64,000 nucleotides of DNA from an uncultured Opitutia bacterium (GTDB lineage: Bacteria > Verrucomicrobiota > Verrucomicrobiia > Opitutales > Coraliomargaritaceae). Shown here piece by piece: positions 56,715 to 64,000 of this stretch. The position numbers and the translations under genes are program-made. The notes below the pieces were generated by a model. The model made no database searches. It saw only the letters and a list, made by a program, of their open reading frames with translations, and had not been told where the DNA came from. The stretch spans positions 186,001 to 250,000 of the forward strand of contig CAKZOI010000022.1 of the NCBI GenBank assembly GCA_937136395.1, read 5' to 3'. The stretch's first letter is position 1. The number at the start of each line of letters is the position of its first letter.

Positions 56715-57260
56715 ATGTCGAAACGTTTTAAGCAGTTTACTTTAGTTCCTCTATTCCTTCTGTGCACGAGCGTTGCATCTGCGGGCCTAGGTGGAGGACT
56801 TGAAGGGCTGACGAAGGAAAATACAAAATTACACAATCAACGCGTGGATCGTAAGATATGGACGTCCGACCAGCGCACCGACTTACTGAAAAAGAGTTTT
56901 CAAATTAAGGAGTGGGATAAGCATTTTTCGAGTTTTGGTTCGAAGCGCGCCCCCATTCGATTGACTGAAAGCCGTGACAAGAAAATCTTTGAGACGAACA
57001 CTAAAGAGTTTGCGACTACAGAATTCGGAATGGCTGATTGGAATCAGAAATTTGCGGATTTACATACAAATGCTCAAATCAGCACCGACGATAAGGCACG
57101 AAAGATTGCTGATCGTAAATTATATCATTTAATGATGCAGGACGCTAAGAACTATTCTGAATTGGGTGAAAAGTTGTCGCTGCGTGATATTAATAAGTAT
57201 CAGTTTCGACGTAACCGTTCTGATGGGGAAGTTCCGACTTCGACAGTAGGAGGAGAATAG
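56715..57260 (+). CDS. Exported protein of unknown function
   Basis: A 181-residue protein from ATG 56715, chosen because it gives a clean signal peptide (KRFKQFTLVPLFLLCTSVASA). The mature part is hydrophilic and helical, rich in Lys and Asp/Glu, with repeated short elements such as KEWDKHFSSFGSK and ADWNQKFADLHTNA about 50 residues apart. No family is recognised. It is divergent from leuS and is followed by the antiporter gene 143 bp downstream. Confidence 0.65.
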   Translation: MSKRFKQFTLVPLFLLCTSVASAGLGGGLEGLTKENTKLHNQRVDRKIWTSDQRTDLLKKSFQIKEWDKHFSSFGSKRAPIRLTESRDKKIFETNTKEFATTEFGMADWNQKFADLHTNAQISTDDKARKIADRKLYHLMMQDAKNYSELGEKLSLRDINKYQFRRNRSDGEVPTSTVGGE

Positions 57261-57403
57261 GTTAAGTTTCCTTCTAGCATTAGGCTCATGTCGCGTTTTG
57301 GGTGAGCGTAATCATGTATGTTTCCGAGTTTACCTGGTGAAATCGGAGCAAATTCGGTCGAAATGGCTTGCTACCGCGCATTTGCTGAATTCAAAACCTT
57401 GTC

Positions 57404-59020
57404 ATGCATATGAACCGATTAGGATCTACTCTCGTGATGCGCTTAGTATTTTTGTTTTTGGCGTTGTTTTTGGCCAGCTTGACTCCGCTTGCAGCCGGTG
57501 CCGGAGGGCATGGAGCCCATGATACGCATAGCTTGCCTATGGCCTTGGATGCTTATCATGAGCAAGAAGTCGCTCGTGCCGCTGAGCTGGGAGTCGCTCA
57601 CGAAGATTTGGGAGTCATTGAGATCCTGAAAGTTCGCGCAGCAGAAGACCCTATCAATGTGATTGCGACGGTTCTCTTCTTTTTAGCGATTCTCCATACA
57701 TTTGCGGCTGGCCCGATCATGAAGATGGCGCACAAGGCAGAGCATGCGCATGATGAGGCAGTTCAGCGGGATCTACGCATTTATCACCAAGGCAAGCACC
57801 CAGTAAGTTTCAAGGCGACGGCCTTGCATTTCTTAGGGGAAATTGAAGCCATTTTTGGTATCTGGCTTATTCCACTTTTACTCTCAATTACTGTTATTCA
57901 TGGGTGGCACGCGACGACACTCTACATCGATACTCGCAATTATACAGAGCCGCTCTTCGTGGTCGTCATAATGGCGATTGCCGCATCGCGACCAGTTGTG
58001 GCGATTGCAGAATCTGCTCTCAGTGCTATTGCTAGTGTTGGCAAAAAGACGCCCGCAGCATGGTGGCTGTCGATCCTGATCATTGCTCCTTTACTAGGAT
58101 CGTTCATTACAGAGCCTGCGGCGATGACAATTGCCGCACTACTTCTAGGGCATCAGTTTTATCACTACAACCCAACGCCTACCTTTAAGTATGCTACCCT
58201 CGGTTTACTCTTTGTGAATGTCTCAGTAGGGGGCACGCTTACACACTTCGCTGCACCACCAGTCTTGATGGTTGCGAGCAAGTGGGAGTGGAATATGCCG
58301 TTCATGTTTACCAACTTTGGTTGGCGTGCTGTGCTTGGTATCCTTATCGCGACAGCAGTGTATTTCGTAATCTTTCGAAAGAACTTTGCTGATTTGAAGG
58401 CGAAGGCCGACGAAGAAAATTCTGGACGATCTGCAGAAAAAGAAGAGCCTGCACCTAAGTGGATCATCGCAGTTCACTTGAGCTTTTTGGCTTGGACCGT
58501 ATTCACGCTTCATCATCCGGCCTTATTTATGGGCGGATTCCTCGTCTTCATTGCCTTCACGATTGCGACCGATCATCACCAATATGCGATTTCATTGAAA
58601 GGGCCTATTCTTGTCGGTTTCTTCCTCGCTGGCCTCGTCACGCACGGTGGATTGCAAGGCTGGTGGATCGCTCCGGTGCTGTCCTCGTTGGGAGAGACTA
58701 TGCTCTTCCTAGGAGCGACTACCTTAACTGCATTCAACGATAATGCAGCGATCACCTTTTTGGCATCACAAGTGCCCGCCTTTGATCACCATACCGCACC
58801 TGATGTCGCGCGCGCAGTCGCATTGCAGTATGCAGTTGTCGCAGGTGCAGTTACTGGTGGCGGCTTGACGGTTATCGCCAATGCTCCAAATCCAGCTGGT
58901 CAAAGCATCCTTAGTAAATACTTCGATGGTGGTGTCTCACCTTTGAAGCTCTTGCTCGCAGCTTTGTTCCCGACTTTGGTTATGGTCGTGGTCTACATGT
59001 GGCTGCCTCAACTATTCTAA
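57404..59020 (+). CDS. Putative Na+/H+ antiporter (PF07399 type)
   Basis: A 538-residue membrane protein with an N-terminal signal-like segment and about 12 helices. HEDLGVIEILKVRAAEDPIN, GTLTHFAAPPVLMVASKWEW and the end ITGGGLTVIANAPNPAG (approximate) match the putative Na+/H+ antiporter family that recurs in marine Bacteroidetes and Verrucomicrobia. A His-rich stretch (GGHGAHDTHS) follows the signal. It fits a marine salt-dependent life style. Followed directly by a terminator. Confidence 0.82.
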   Translation: MHMNRLGSTLVMRLVFLFLALFLASLTPLAAGAGGHGAHDTHSLPMALDAYHEQEVARAAELGVAHEDLGVIEILKVRAAEDPINVIATVLFFLAILHTFAAGPIMKMAHKAEHAHDEAVQRDLRIYHQGKHPVSFKATALHFLGEIEAIFGIWLIPLLLSITVIHGWHATTLYIDTRNYTEPLFVVVIMAIAASRPVVAIAESALSAIASVGKKTPAAWWLSILIIAPLLGSFITEPAAMTIAALLLGHQFYHYNPTPTFKYATLGLLFVNVSVGGTLTHFAAPPVLMVASKWEWNMPFMFTNFGWRAVLGILIATAVYFVIFRKNFADLKAKADEENSGRSAEKEEPAPKWIIAVHLSFLAWTVFTLHHPALFMGGFLVFIAFTIATDHHQYAISLKGPILVGFFLAGLVTHGGLQGWWIAPVLSSLGETMLFLGATTLTAFNDNAAITFLASQVPAFDHHTAPDVARAVALQYAVVAGAVTGGGLTVIANAPNPAGQSILSKYFDGGVSPLKLLLAALFPTLVMVVVYMWLPQLF

Positions 59021-59030
59021 AAAAATGAAA

Positions 59031-59066
59031 AAAAGCCGCCATTCTGTAAAGAATGGCGGCTTTTTC
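59031..59066 (+). terminator. Terminator of the antiporter gene
   Basis: A perfect 14-bp stem (AAAAGCCGCCATTC / GAATGGCGGCTTTT) with a six-base loop and a T-run, 11 bases after the stop. Confidence 0.92.
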
Positions 59067-59113
59067 GTGGAGAGAAGTGTCAATGGATAGGTCCGCTGTT
59101 GCTCCCGTAGGAA

Positions 59114-59253
59114 TGGTATGAGAGCTGGGACTGGTTATGCTTCGCATAATCGCTTTGCGATCACCTTCGGTGCCCCATCTCCAGTCACTACGTTCCTTCC
59201 GTCAAACCCGTTCTCGTCCCAATCCGCTTCGCGGTGATGTGCTTGCTTCGCAA
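59114..59253 (-). repeat. Array of triloop mini-hairpins ending in a partial tRNA-Arg 3' end
   Basis: Downstream of tRNA-Arg on the minus strand, five self-complementary units stand in a row: TTGC-GAA-GCAA (59243-59253), CCGC-GAA-GCGG (59224-59234), CACC-GAA-GGTG (59162-59172), ATCGC-AAA-GCGAT (59149-59161), ATGC-GAA-GCAT (59137-59147). The stems all differ; the triloop is GAA or AAA. Between the second and third lies a 39-41 base stretch (59169-59209) matching 33371-33409 at 33 of 39 positions. The array ends at 59114-59132 in a copy of the tRNA T-arm/acceptor (GAGCTGGGACT shared with the gene). Confidence 0.8.
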
Positions 59254-59257
59254 CGAG

Positions 59258-59331
59258 CAAGGGAGCTGGGACTCGAACCCAGGACAACCGGTTTAGAAAA
59301 CCGATGCTCTATCCAGCTGAGCTACACCCTC
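59258..59331 (-). tRNA. tRNA-Arg (anticodon TCT), no CCA encoded
   Basis: A 74-nt cloverleaf: D-arm GCTC/GAGC, anticodon stem TCGGT / ACCGG with loop TTTCTAA, T-arm CTGGG-TTCGAGT-CCCAG, discriminator G. The acceptor stem is GAGGGTG / CTCCCTT, with a G-T pair at the end and a T-T mismatch at 6:67. It lacks CCA, unlike tRNA-Leu and tRNA-Tyr here. It is flanked by partial copies of itself on both sides, which suggests recombination at this gene has replaced part of its acceptor stem. Function is likely but not certain. Confidence 0.8.
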
Positions 59332-59395
59332 ATTCATGAAAGCTGGTAAGTTGATTAAAGTTTCAAATCTGGCAAGACATTCTGCCGAGCATCTG

Positions 59396-59476
59396 CGATG
59401 TTTCCGACTCCGCTACGCGGATCGGGGTTGTCGGCCTTCGGCCTCGAAACTATCCAGCTGAGCTACACCCTCATGT
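59396..59476 (-). repeat. tRNA-Arg 5'-fragment plus hairpin unit, copy 2
   Basis: Bases 59452-59476 are the first 25 bases of tRNA-Arg (GGGTGTAGCTCAGCTGGATA on the minus strand), followed by GGCC-GAA-GGCC (59433-59443) and CCGC-GTA-GCGG (59410-59420). The unit recurs at 62985-63067 in the same orientation. It cannot make a tRNA, because only the D-arm half is present. Confidence 0.82.
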
Positions 59477-59681
59477 CGTCATCGAGGAGGAAGAAGTCGT
59501 CAAATTTCCAGAACTGAATAAGTCCGAGCCTATTTCGGTTAAAGCGACTCGGATTCGGGATAATAACGGGCAGATTTCATCTTTCCCATGGGGAATCGTT
59601 GATTAGATATAAGCAGGTAAAAAGAGGCCCCTCGGCGCACAGTTAATAATTGTCCAGAAATTGAAAGCTCTCCGTGATTAG

Positions 59682-59795
59682 AATAATATGTAAATATTAC
59701 ACATCATCCTAAATGGGGTAATATGTAATTAGAAATCTCATGTAATTAATAATCTCATTGCCTAGCCCAAGGTAATCTAGGAATAATATGTAAAA
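59682..59795. promoter_or_regulatory. Iterated TAATATGTAA sites upstream of the cytochrome-sulfatase operon
   Basis: AATAATATGTAAA (59682-59694), GTAATATGTAATT (59718-59730) and AATAATATGTAAAA (59782-59795) are three near-identical sites in a very AT-rich region. An inverted partner ATTACACAT follows the first, and CATGTAATTA stands at 59739. They lie 110-220 bp before the operon start and look like regulator-binding iterons or AT-rich promoter elements. Confidence 0.45.
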
Positions 59796-59904
59796 ATGAC
59801 ATAATAACTTGTTCGTCGAAAAAAGATCGGTTACGTCGCCCTGCATCAGAACGAAGCTCGTAGATTTTTTGCAACTTTTCTAGCTCGTTGGCGTTCCATT
59901 GAGA

Positions 59905-61365
59905 ATGAAGTGTATGAAAGCAGCCTTTGCCGGCATCTTGCTAACTCTCTTGTGCTTCGGACACGCAGAAGCCCAAAAAGAGCCACGGAATAAACCGAGG
60001 GGCGATACATGGTCCGCGGACGAGTACAGCGGAAGCCGAACACCGGAGAATCTAAGAATCGCCTTGGCGTCGAAAGGCTTCTCTTGGCTGAGCGGCTCTC
60101 CCGCAGACAATGAAAAGCTCTCCGTTGGCAAGAATGCCCAGTTTTTCGGGTTTGTGTCACTGCGCTATGAAAGCGGTCGCGCTGCCAATCGTGGGGCTAT
60201 TGGTCGAGCCTTCTTTGCAATCGCTAACGAGAAGCAGCGAGAGATTATGCGTCAGGCCGTTGTAGCTGAAGCTGAAGACCTGAAGATGTGGTGGAATACA
60301 CGGGAAAAGATTTTGCGAATTTTGGAACATCATCTCTACACGGGCGACGCATTTGATGAAAATACAGCCGCATCGCTGGGTGCTGAGTTCTCCAAACTCA
60401 ACGCGATCGTTGCGATTCACGAAGCAAGAGCATTTGCTGCATTGGAGGATTCGTTGACGGAGGAGCAGAGTGCCCGCATTCGATCATGGCGTGAGGATCC
60501 GGAGAAAGCGTTATCTGGGATACAGGAAGTTCGCGTGACAGCAGATGGGCTTGAACGCAGTCAGCAAAAACAGTTGGAAGATCTGTATGCCAAGGCATTT
60601 TCATGGCTTACGGGCACGGCAAAGGACAACGAGATTATCCCACTCGGTCAGCCTGCTCAGTTTTTCGGCTTTGTTTCGATTCGGCATAAGAGCGGCCATG
60701 CCGCTAGTCGCGGCAAGATCGCCAAATCTTTCCTTGCGCTGTTGGAACCCACTCAACGTGCCATGATCGATGACGCGGTGCACATTCAGGAACCTGTGGT
60801 GCGGCGATTTCTTGAGTTACGCCACCAATTCCTGAACCAGTTGGCAACATTACGAGCAAGACCAGATGATTTTGACGAAAAACGAACGCTGGAATTGTCG
60901 AAAGAAATGGGGCAGCTTGAGATCAAAGCTGCATTGGTTGAAGCTCAAGCCTACCGTAAGATACGAGAGTCGATGACCAAAGAGCAGACCGCAGGGATGA
61001 TGAAAGAACGTGGCAACTATATTATCGACAAGGCACAGATCGAATTACTGACACACGAGCAACGCGGAGCGCAACTAGCTGTCTTATGCGCCGGGTGTCA
61101 TGGAGCTCCTAAGCAGCACCAGCCGAATATGCTGGGGCCTTCACTCGATGGGATTTTTGATCGACCAATCGCATCGGCAGTCGGCTTTGAGTATTCCGAT
61201 GCCCTGAAGAAAGCTGGGCAAGGCAAAGAATGGACACCTGCTCTCGTGGATCAGTTTCTGGCCGACCCGAAGGGATTTGCACCTGGGACAAAGATGGAAT
61301 TCCAAGGTCTGCTAAACGAGACAGATCGAAAGGCTCTCATTGATTACCTCAAACACACCAGTTGA
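59905..61365 (+). CDS. Exported c-type cytochrome with internally duplicated domain
   Basis: A 486-residue protein with signal peptide (AAFAGILLTLLCFGHAEA). Two homologous domains occupy about 53-190 and 232-375: each begins FSWL(S/T)G(S/T)..DNE and continues (N/P)AQFFGFVS(L/I)R, then a GRAANRG/GHAASRG turn. The C-terminal 110 residues are a class I cytochrome c: heme site CAGCH at about 395-399 and axial Met in GTKMEF near 464. The duplicated domain is helical and unfamiliar to me. It overlaps no gene, and the sulfatase starts two bases after its stop, so they are translationally coupled. ATG 59914 is an alternative start. Confidence 0.78.
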   Translation: MKCMKAAFAGILLTLLCFGHAEAQKEPRNKPRGDTWSADEYSGSRTPENLRIALASKGFSWLSGSPADNEKLSVGKNAQFFGFVSLRYESGRAANRGAIGRAFFAIANEKQREIMRQAVVAEAEDLKMWWNTREKILRILEHHLYTGDAFDENTAASLGAEFSKLNAIVAIHEARAFAALEDSLTEEQSARIRSWREDPEKALSGIQEVRVTADGLERSQQKQLEDLYAKAFSWLTGTAKDNEIIPLGQPAQFFGFVSIRHKSGHAASRGKIAKSFLALLEPTQRAMIDDAVHIQEPVVRRFLELRHQFLNQLATLRARPDDFDEKRTLELSKEMGQLEIKAALVEAQAYRKIRESMTKEQTAGMMKERGNYIIDKAQIELLTHEQRGAQLAVLCAGCHGAPKQHQPNMLGPSLDGIFDRPIASAVGFEYSDALKKAGQGKEWTPALVDQFLADPKGFAPGTKMEFQGLLNETDRKALIDYLKHTS

Positions 61366-61366
61366 T

Positions 61367-62752
61367 ATGAAATTTAAGACTCTTTTGTTTTCGCTTCTTT
61401 TGATTTCAATGTCCGCATGGGCAAAGCCGAATTTTATTTTGTTGCTTGCGGACGATCAAAGCTGGGACGGACTATCAGTGCCGATGCATCTAGATGAAGA
61501 ACGGTCGCGGCATCCAGTCTATGAAACTCCAAACCTGAAAAAGTTGGCGGCAGCGGGCATGAGGTTTTCCAATGCCTACGCCCCTGCGCCTGCCTGTTCG
61601 CCCACCCGAATCAGCTTGCAAACTGGCCGTAGTCCAGCCGCTCTTCATTGGTGCAAGGCGGCACCTGCCTTCACCGCTACGGACGGCCTGAAGCTGGTTC
61701 CGCCACCTTCGCGCAAAAACATTAGGGTAGATGAAATCACTATCGCGGAGCGACTCAAGGATGTCGGGTATGCAACGGCGCATTTTGGCAAATGGCACTT
61801 GGGAGGAGGAGGCCCCGAAGCACATGGTTACGATGTCAGCGATGGGGACACCGGGAATAACGATGCCGCACCGTTCAAGGACCCTAATCCTGTCGACATT
61901 TTTGGCATGTGTAATCGGGCTTTGGAATTTGCCGCTAAACAGAAATCTGAGGATCGCCCCTTCTTTATTCAGCTATCCTTTCATGCGCTTCATTACCCGG
62001 AAAACGCAAGCGTGAAGAATACCAAAAAATACCAAGAGGCCATCCCACGGGGCAACTCAAAGCAAATTGGACAAGGTGCTCTCACCACAGACCTAGATGA
62101 GGGTATAGGAAAGTTGCTACAGAATCTGAGCAAACTGGAATTAGATAAAAATACCTATATTGTTTACCTCTCTGACAATGGAGGTGGTGGTAGCAAGCGG
62201 GGGATCCTGCGTGGCGGCAAGGGCTCACTCTATGAAGGAGGAATTCGAGTCCCTATGATTGTGCGAGGGCCTGGAATTGAACCTGGAAGCTGGTGCCACG
62301 AACGCGTAGTCGGCTACGATCTAGTCCCTACTTTTTGCGCTTTGGCAGGGATAGAACTTGGAGGGAAAGGCACAGAAATCGAGGGGGTGGATATTTCGTC
62401 GCTTTGGACGGAGACGGGTTCTCGCCTGAAGCCGAGAAAGCATCAAGGTATAGGCTTTCACTTTCCCCATTATCAAGGATCTCCTCCACACTCAGCATGG
62501 TTCACGGGCGACTATAAACTAATACGAGACTACGAAACCGGCAGTGAGTCGCTTTACCGCATAACGGAAGATTTAGGAGAAGCGAAAAATCTAGCCTCCC
62601 AAGAACCAGAGTTACGTGCTCAGCTCTCCGCTTCTCTCAACGCTTGGTTGTATAATGTTGAAGCCAAGTTACCCACAGAGAACCCGAACGCAGACCCTTC
62701 AAAGGAAAACTTTTGGAAAAAGGGAGGAGGCAGCGAAAAACGTAAGAAGTAG
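61367..62752 (+). CDS. Exported sulfatase (formylglycine type)
   Basis: A 461-residue arylsulfatase-like enzyme with signal peptide (KFKTLLFSLLLISMSAWA). Metal ligands begin with DDQ at 29-31; the CSPTR site at 77-81 (ACSPTRISLQTGR) carries the Cys to be converted to formylglycine; GKWHLG near 138-143 and the SDNGGGG motif near 270 complete the active site. It probably removes sulfate from marine polysaccharides or proteoglycan-like substrates. The formylglycine-generating enzyme is not in the window. It is co-transcribed with the upstream cytochrome. The end is Lys-rich (GGGSEKRKK). Confidence 0.92.
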   Translation: MKFKTLLFSLLLISMSAWAKPNFILLLADDQSWDGLSVPMHLDEERSRHPVYETPNLKKLAAAGMRFSNAYAPAPACSPTRISLQTGRSPAALHWCKAAPAFTATDGLKLVPPPSRKNIRVDEITIAERLKDVGYATAHFGKWHLGGGGPEAHGYDVSDGDTGNNDAAPFKDPNPVDIFGMCNRALEFAAKQKSEDRPFFIQLSFHALHYPENASVKNTKKYQEAIPRGNSKQIGQGALTTDLDEGIGKLLQNLSKLELDKNTYIVYLSDNGGGGSKRGILRGGKGSLYEGGIRVPMIVRGPGIEPGSWCHERVVGYDLVPTFCALAGIELGGKGTEIEGVDISSLWTETGSRLKPRKHQGIGFHFPHYQGSPPHSAWFTGDYKLIRDYETGSESLYRITEDLGEAKNLASQEPELRAQLSASLNAWLYNVEAKLPTENPNADPSKENFWKKGGGSEKRKK

Positions 62753-62984
62753 CTGACTCGTCAACTTAGCACTTCAGCCCTACATAATATCCTCAAATCA
62801 ACAAGACGAACAAGGCGGTGGACTCAACGCGCTACCGCGTGTGAGCCACCTTTGACGTTACTGGAAACGTATGAAAAACGTTAAAATGCTAGTAACCCGT
62901 TTTTGTAACCCAATGCAAAAAAGTGGGATTTTTCAGGATAACTCCAGATTAGAAGAAAAGCTTCTAAGTCGTTGAGTGTTTGGT
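62753..62984. other. Intergenic region with imperfect hairpin, no gene seen
   Basis: An imperfect stem GTGGACTCAACGCG / CGCGTGTGAGCCAC spans 62818-62849 with a CTAC loop, 66 bases after the sulfatase stop. No T-run follows, so it is a weak terminator candidate. Confidence 0.4.
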
Positions 62985-63067
62985 CGACGTTTCCGACTCT
63001 CTGCTGCGCAGAGCTCGGGGTTGTCGGCCTTCGGCCTCGAAACTATCCGGCTGAGCTAAACCCTCAT
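62985..63067 (-). repeat. tRNA-Arg 5'-fragment plus hairpin unit, copy 3
   Basis: The same unit as 59396-59476: tRNA-Arg 5' bases at 63043-63067 (with one change in the D-arm and one in the acceptor), GGCC-TTC-GGCC at 63026-63036 and CTCTGC-TGC-GCAGAG at 62999-63013. The second hairpin has a different stem from copy 2 yet still pairs perfectly. With copy 2 it brackets the cytochrome-sulfatase operon. Confidence 0.82.
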
Positions 63068-63217
63068 TCGTGTCGTATTGCGAAGCAGTTCGGTAGCAAG
63101 GCGATCGTTTTACATCAATCAATATGTGATTCAATGCGGTGATGGATTTGGTAAGAAAGGTAGGGGAGCCGGTAGTTCAGCGGTCTTGTTGAAAGGAGTC
63201 AGGCAGGAGTGCCTGAC

Positions 63218-63544
63218 TTACTTGCTGTTGAGCCAGTCTTCGTTGAGGACTGAGTCGATGAAACCGCTTGAAAGGGCACCCCAAAGCTTGAGGGCTTTCT
63301 TGCGGGTGACGCCTTTCATGTGGCGGGGGGCTTCGTCTTTGTCGTCGAGATTCTCGAGGCTGGCGATGCCGCGTTGGTAGAGTGTGATCATCCAGCCGCT
63401 TGCGTTGTGGATGAGTGCGACGTCGGGGTGGGCGACTTCGCTTGGGTCGAGGTCGTCGAGCTCGTCAATGAGTTCGCACATTCTAGCCTCGCTTGGGCAG
63501 ATCTCGGTGACACCGTGCGGGTCGGTGGTGTGATACAATTGCAT
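63218..63544 (-). CDS. Small soluble protein of unknown function
   Basis: A 108-residue protein (MQLYHTTDPHGVTEICPSEA start) that is acidic in the first half (ELIDELDDLDPSE) and basic in the second, with no signal or membrane helix. No recognised family. It stands alone, 128 bp from the acetyltransferase gene on the same strand; the spacer between holds seven-base-period repeats. Confidence 0.6.
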   Translation of the reverse strand: MQLYHTTDPHGVTEICPSEARMCELIDELDDLDPSEVAHPDVALIHNASGWMITLYQRGIASLENLDDKDEAPRHMKGVTRKKALKLWGALSSGFIDSVLNEDWLNSK

Positions 63545-63580
63545 CGCCGGGGAAGAGTCAGTTCGTATTTCTGATAATCG

Positions 63581-63672
63581 TCTTAATCATAATCCTAATC
63601 TGATATTCTGAGGACGGGTAGGGTATAAGCAGGGGGGAAGATTAAGAGTAAGATTAGGAGTAGGATTAAGAC
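63581..63672. repeat. Inverted pair of heptamer-period repeats
   Basis: TCTTAATCATAATCCTAATC at 63581-63600 and a GATTAAG-AGTAAGA-TTAGGAG-TAGGATT-AAGA run at 63640-63672 face each other across 40 bases. The two can pair partially. Their style matches 43588-43617 and 36853-36880. Confidence 0.5.
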
Positions 63673-64000
63673 TTAAATGTCCTTGTAGAGGATCTTCGAG
63701 TTGCGTCCGTTGGCGGTGTATTCGTCGCGCCGTTGATTGGGTAAGTCGTCGATACTGCCTTCAGCGAAGTCGCAGACTTTGACGAAGAAGTTGGTCGACT
63801 GGGTCGTGAGCGCGATGACGCGTTTGGCCTTGCGGCGTTTGGCTTCGGCGCAGGCGTATTCGACCATCTTTCTACCAACACCTTTGTTTTGATAGAAGGG
63901 TTGCACATACACACTGCCGACTTCGAGCACTTTGCCGTCGTCATAACCGTGCAAGTTCACACAGGCGACGATGCTGCCGTCGATTTCGTAAACGAGGAAG
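63673..64000 (-). CDS. GNAT-family N-acetyltransferase, possibly ArgA-like (5' end off window)
   Basis: The last 108 residues of a GNAT enzyme whose start is beyond the right edge. VGSVYVQPFYQNKGVGRKMV contains the acetyl-CoA loop (Q-N-K-G-V-G). AKRVIALTTQSTNFFVKVCDF and the end PNQRRDEYTANGRNSKILYK resemble the C-terminal acetyltransferase domain of N-acetylglutamate synthase, but the family is too diverse to be certain from this piece. Confidence 0.72.
   Translation of the reverse strand, partial: FLVYEIDGSIVACVNLHGYDDGKVLEVGSVYVQPFYQNKGVGRKMVEYACAEAKRRKAKRVIALTTQSTNFFVKVCDFAEGSIDDLPNQRRDEYTANGRNSKILYKDI

Noticed and set aside
59452-59476. A second tRNA-Arg gene
   Set aside because: Only the acceptor and D-arm half are present; the same holds at 63043-63067.
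59396-63067. Integrase or transposase inside the tRNA-bracketed segment
   Set aside because: Only a cytochrome and a sulfatase gene are found; no recombinase motif in any frame.

Overview
The window looks like chromosome from a Verrucomicrobiota bacterium, probably class Opitutia (Puniceicoccales / Coraliomargarita-like). The evidence is a Chlamydiae/Verrucomicrobia-type small basic protein, a PEP-CTERM fragment, a giant CotH protein with lamin-tail and autotransporter-associated repeats, a GTP-type PEP carboxykinase, a split proton-translocating transhydrogenase, a formylglycine sulfatase, and many secreted proteins in an envelope with a TolC-type outer membrane. There is no rRNA, CRISPR array, phage or recognisable transposase. 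The lineage is inferred, not proven.

Layout. 1-9.9 kb: a giant secreted CotH-kinase protein (3' end off the left edge) faces an operon of VTC polyphosphate-polymerase-like protein, DUF4956 membrane protein, HlyD-type adaptor and TolC-type outer-membrane protein. 9.9-19.7 kb: deoC, a secreted transglutaminase-like protein, a beta-helix protein, a decayed hybrid of two genes (one PEP-CTERM), a HAD phosphatase and two membrane proteins of unknown function. 19.7-24.3 kb: a ParC/GyrA-type topoisomerase subunit and pckG. 24.3-40.2 kb: two RND efflux systems (a permease/adaptor pair, then tetR-OMF-adaptor-permease), a ClC channel with CBS domains, an RGG/lysine-tail protein, tRNA-Leu and tRNA-Tyr. 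40.2-50.8 kb: HPr, small basic protein, MgtE, two CrcB fluoride channels, phosphatidylserine decarboxylase, pntA1-pntA2-pntB, and a DoxX / SCO1 / metal-ligand-rich protein run. 50.8-52.2 kb: two genes broken by frameshifts. 52.3-59 kb: leuS-FecR-lpxI operon and an antiporter. 59-63.1 kb: tRNA-Arg with fragments of itself and mini-hairpin arrays, then a cytochrome-sulfatase operon bracketed by 81-83 bp direct repeats. The right edge cuts a GNAT acetyltransferase.

Two things stand out. The first is the divergent CotH / VTC-DUF4956-adaptor-TolC locus, which reads like an undescribed trans-envelope system built around an inorganic polyphosphate-type enzyme but lacking a conventional inner-membrane transporter. 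The second is a layer of intergenic repeats attached to tRNA genes: partial tRNA copies, strings of tiny triloop hairpins with different but always self-complementary stems, and a palindromic element lying at the same place and orientation behind both tRNA-Leu and tRNA-Tyr.
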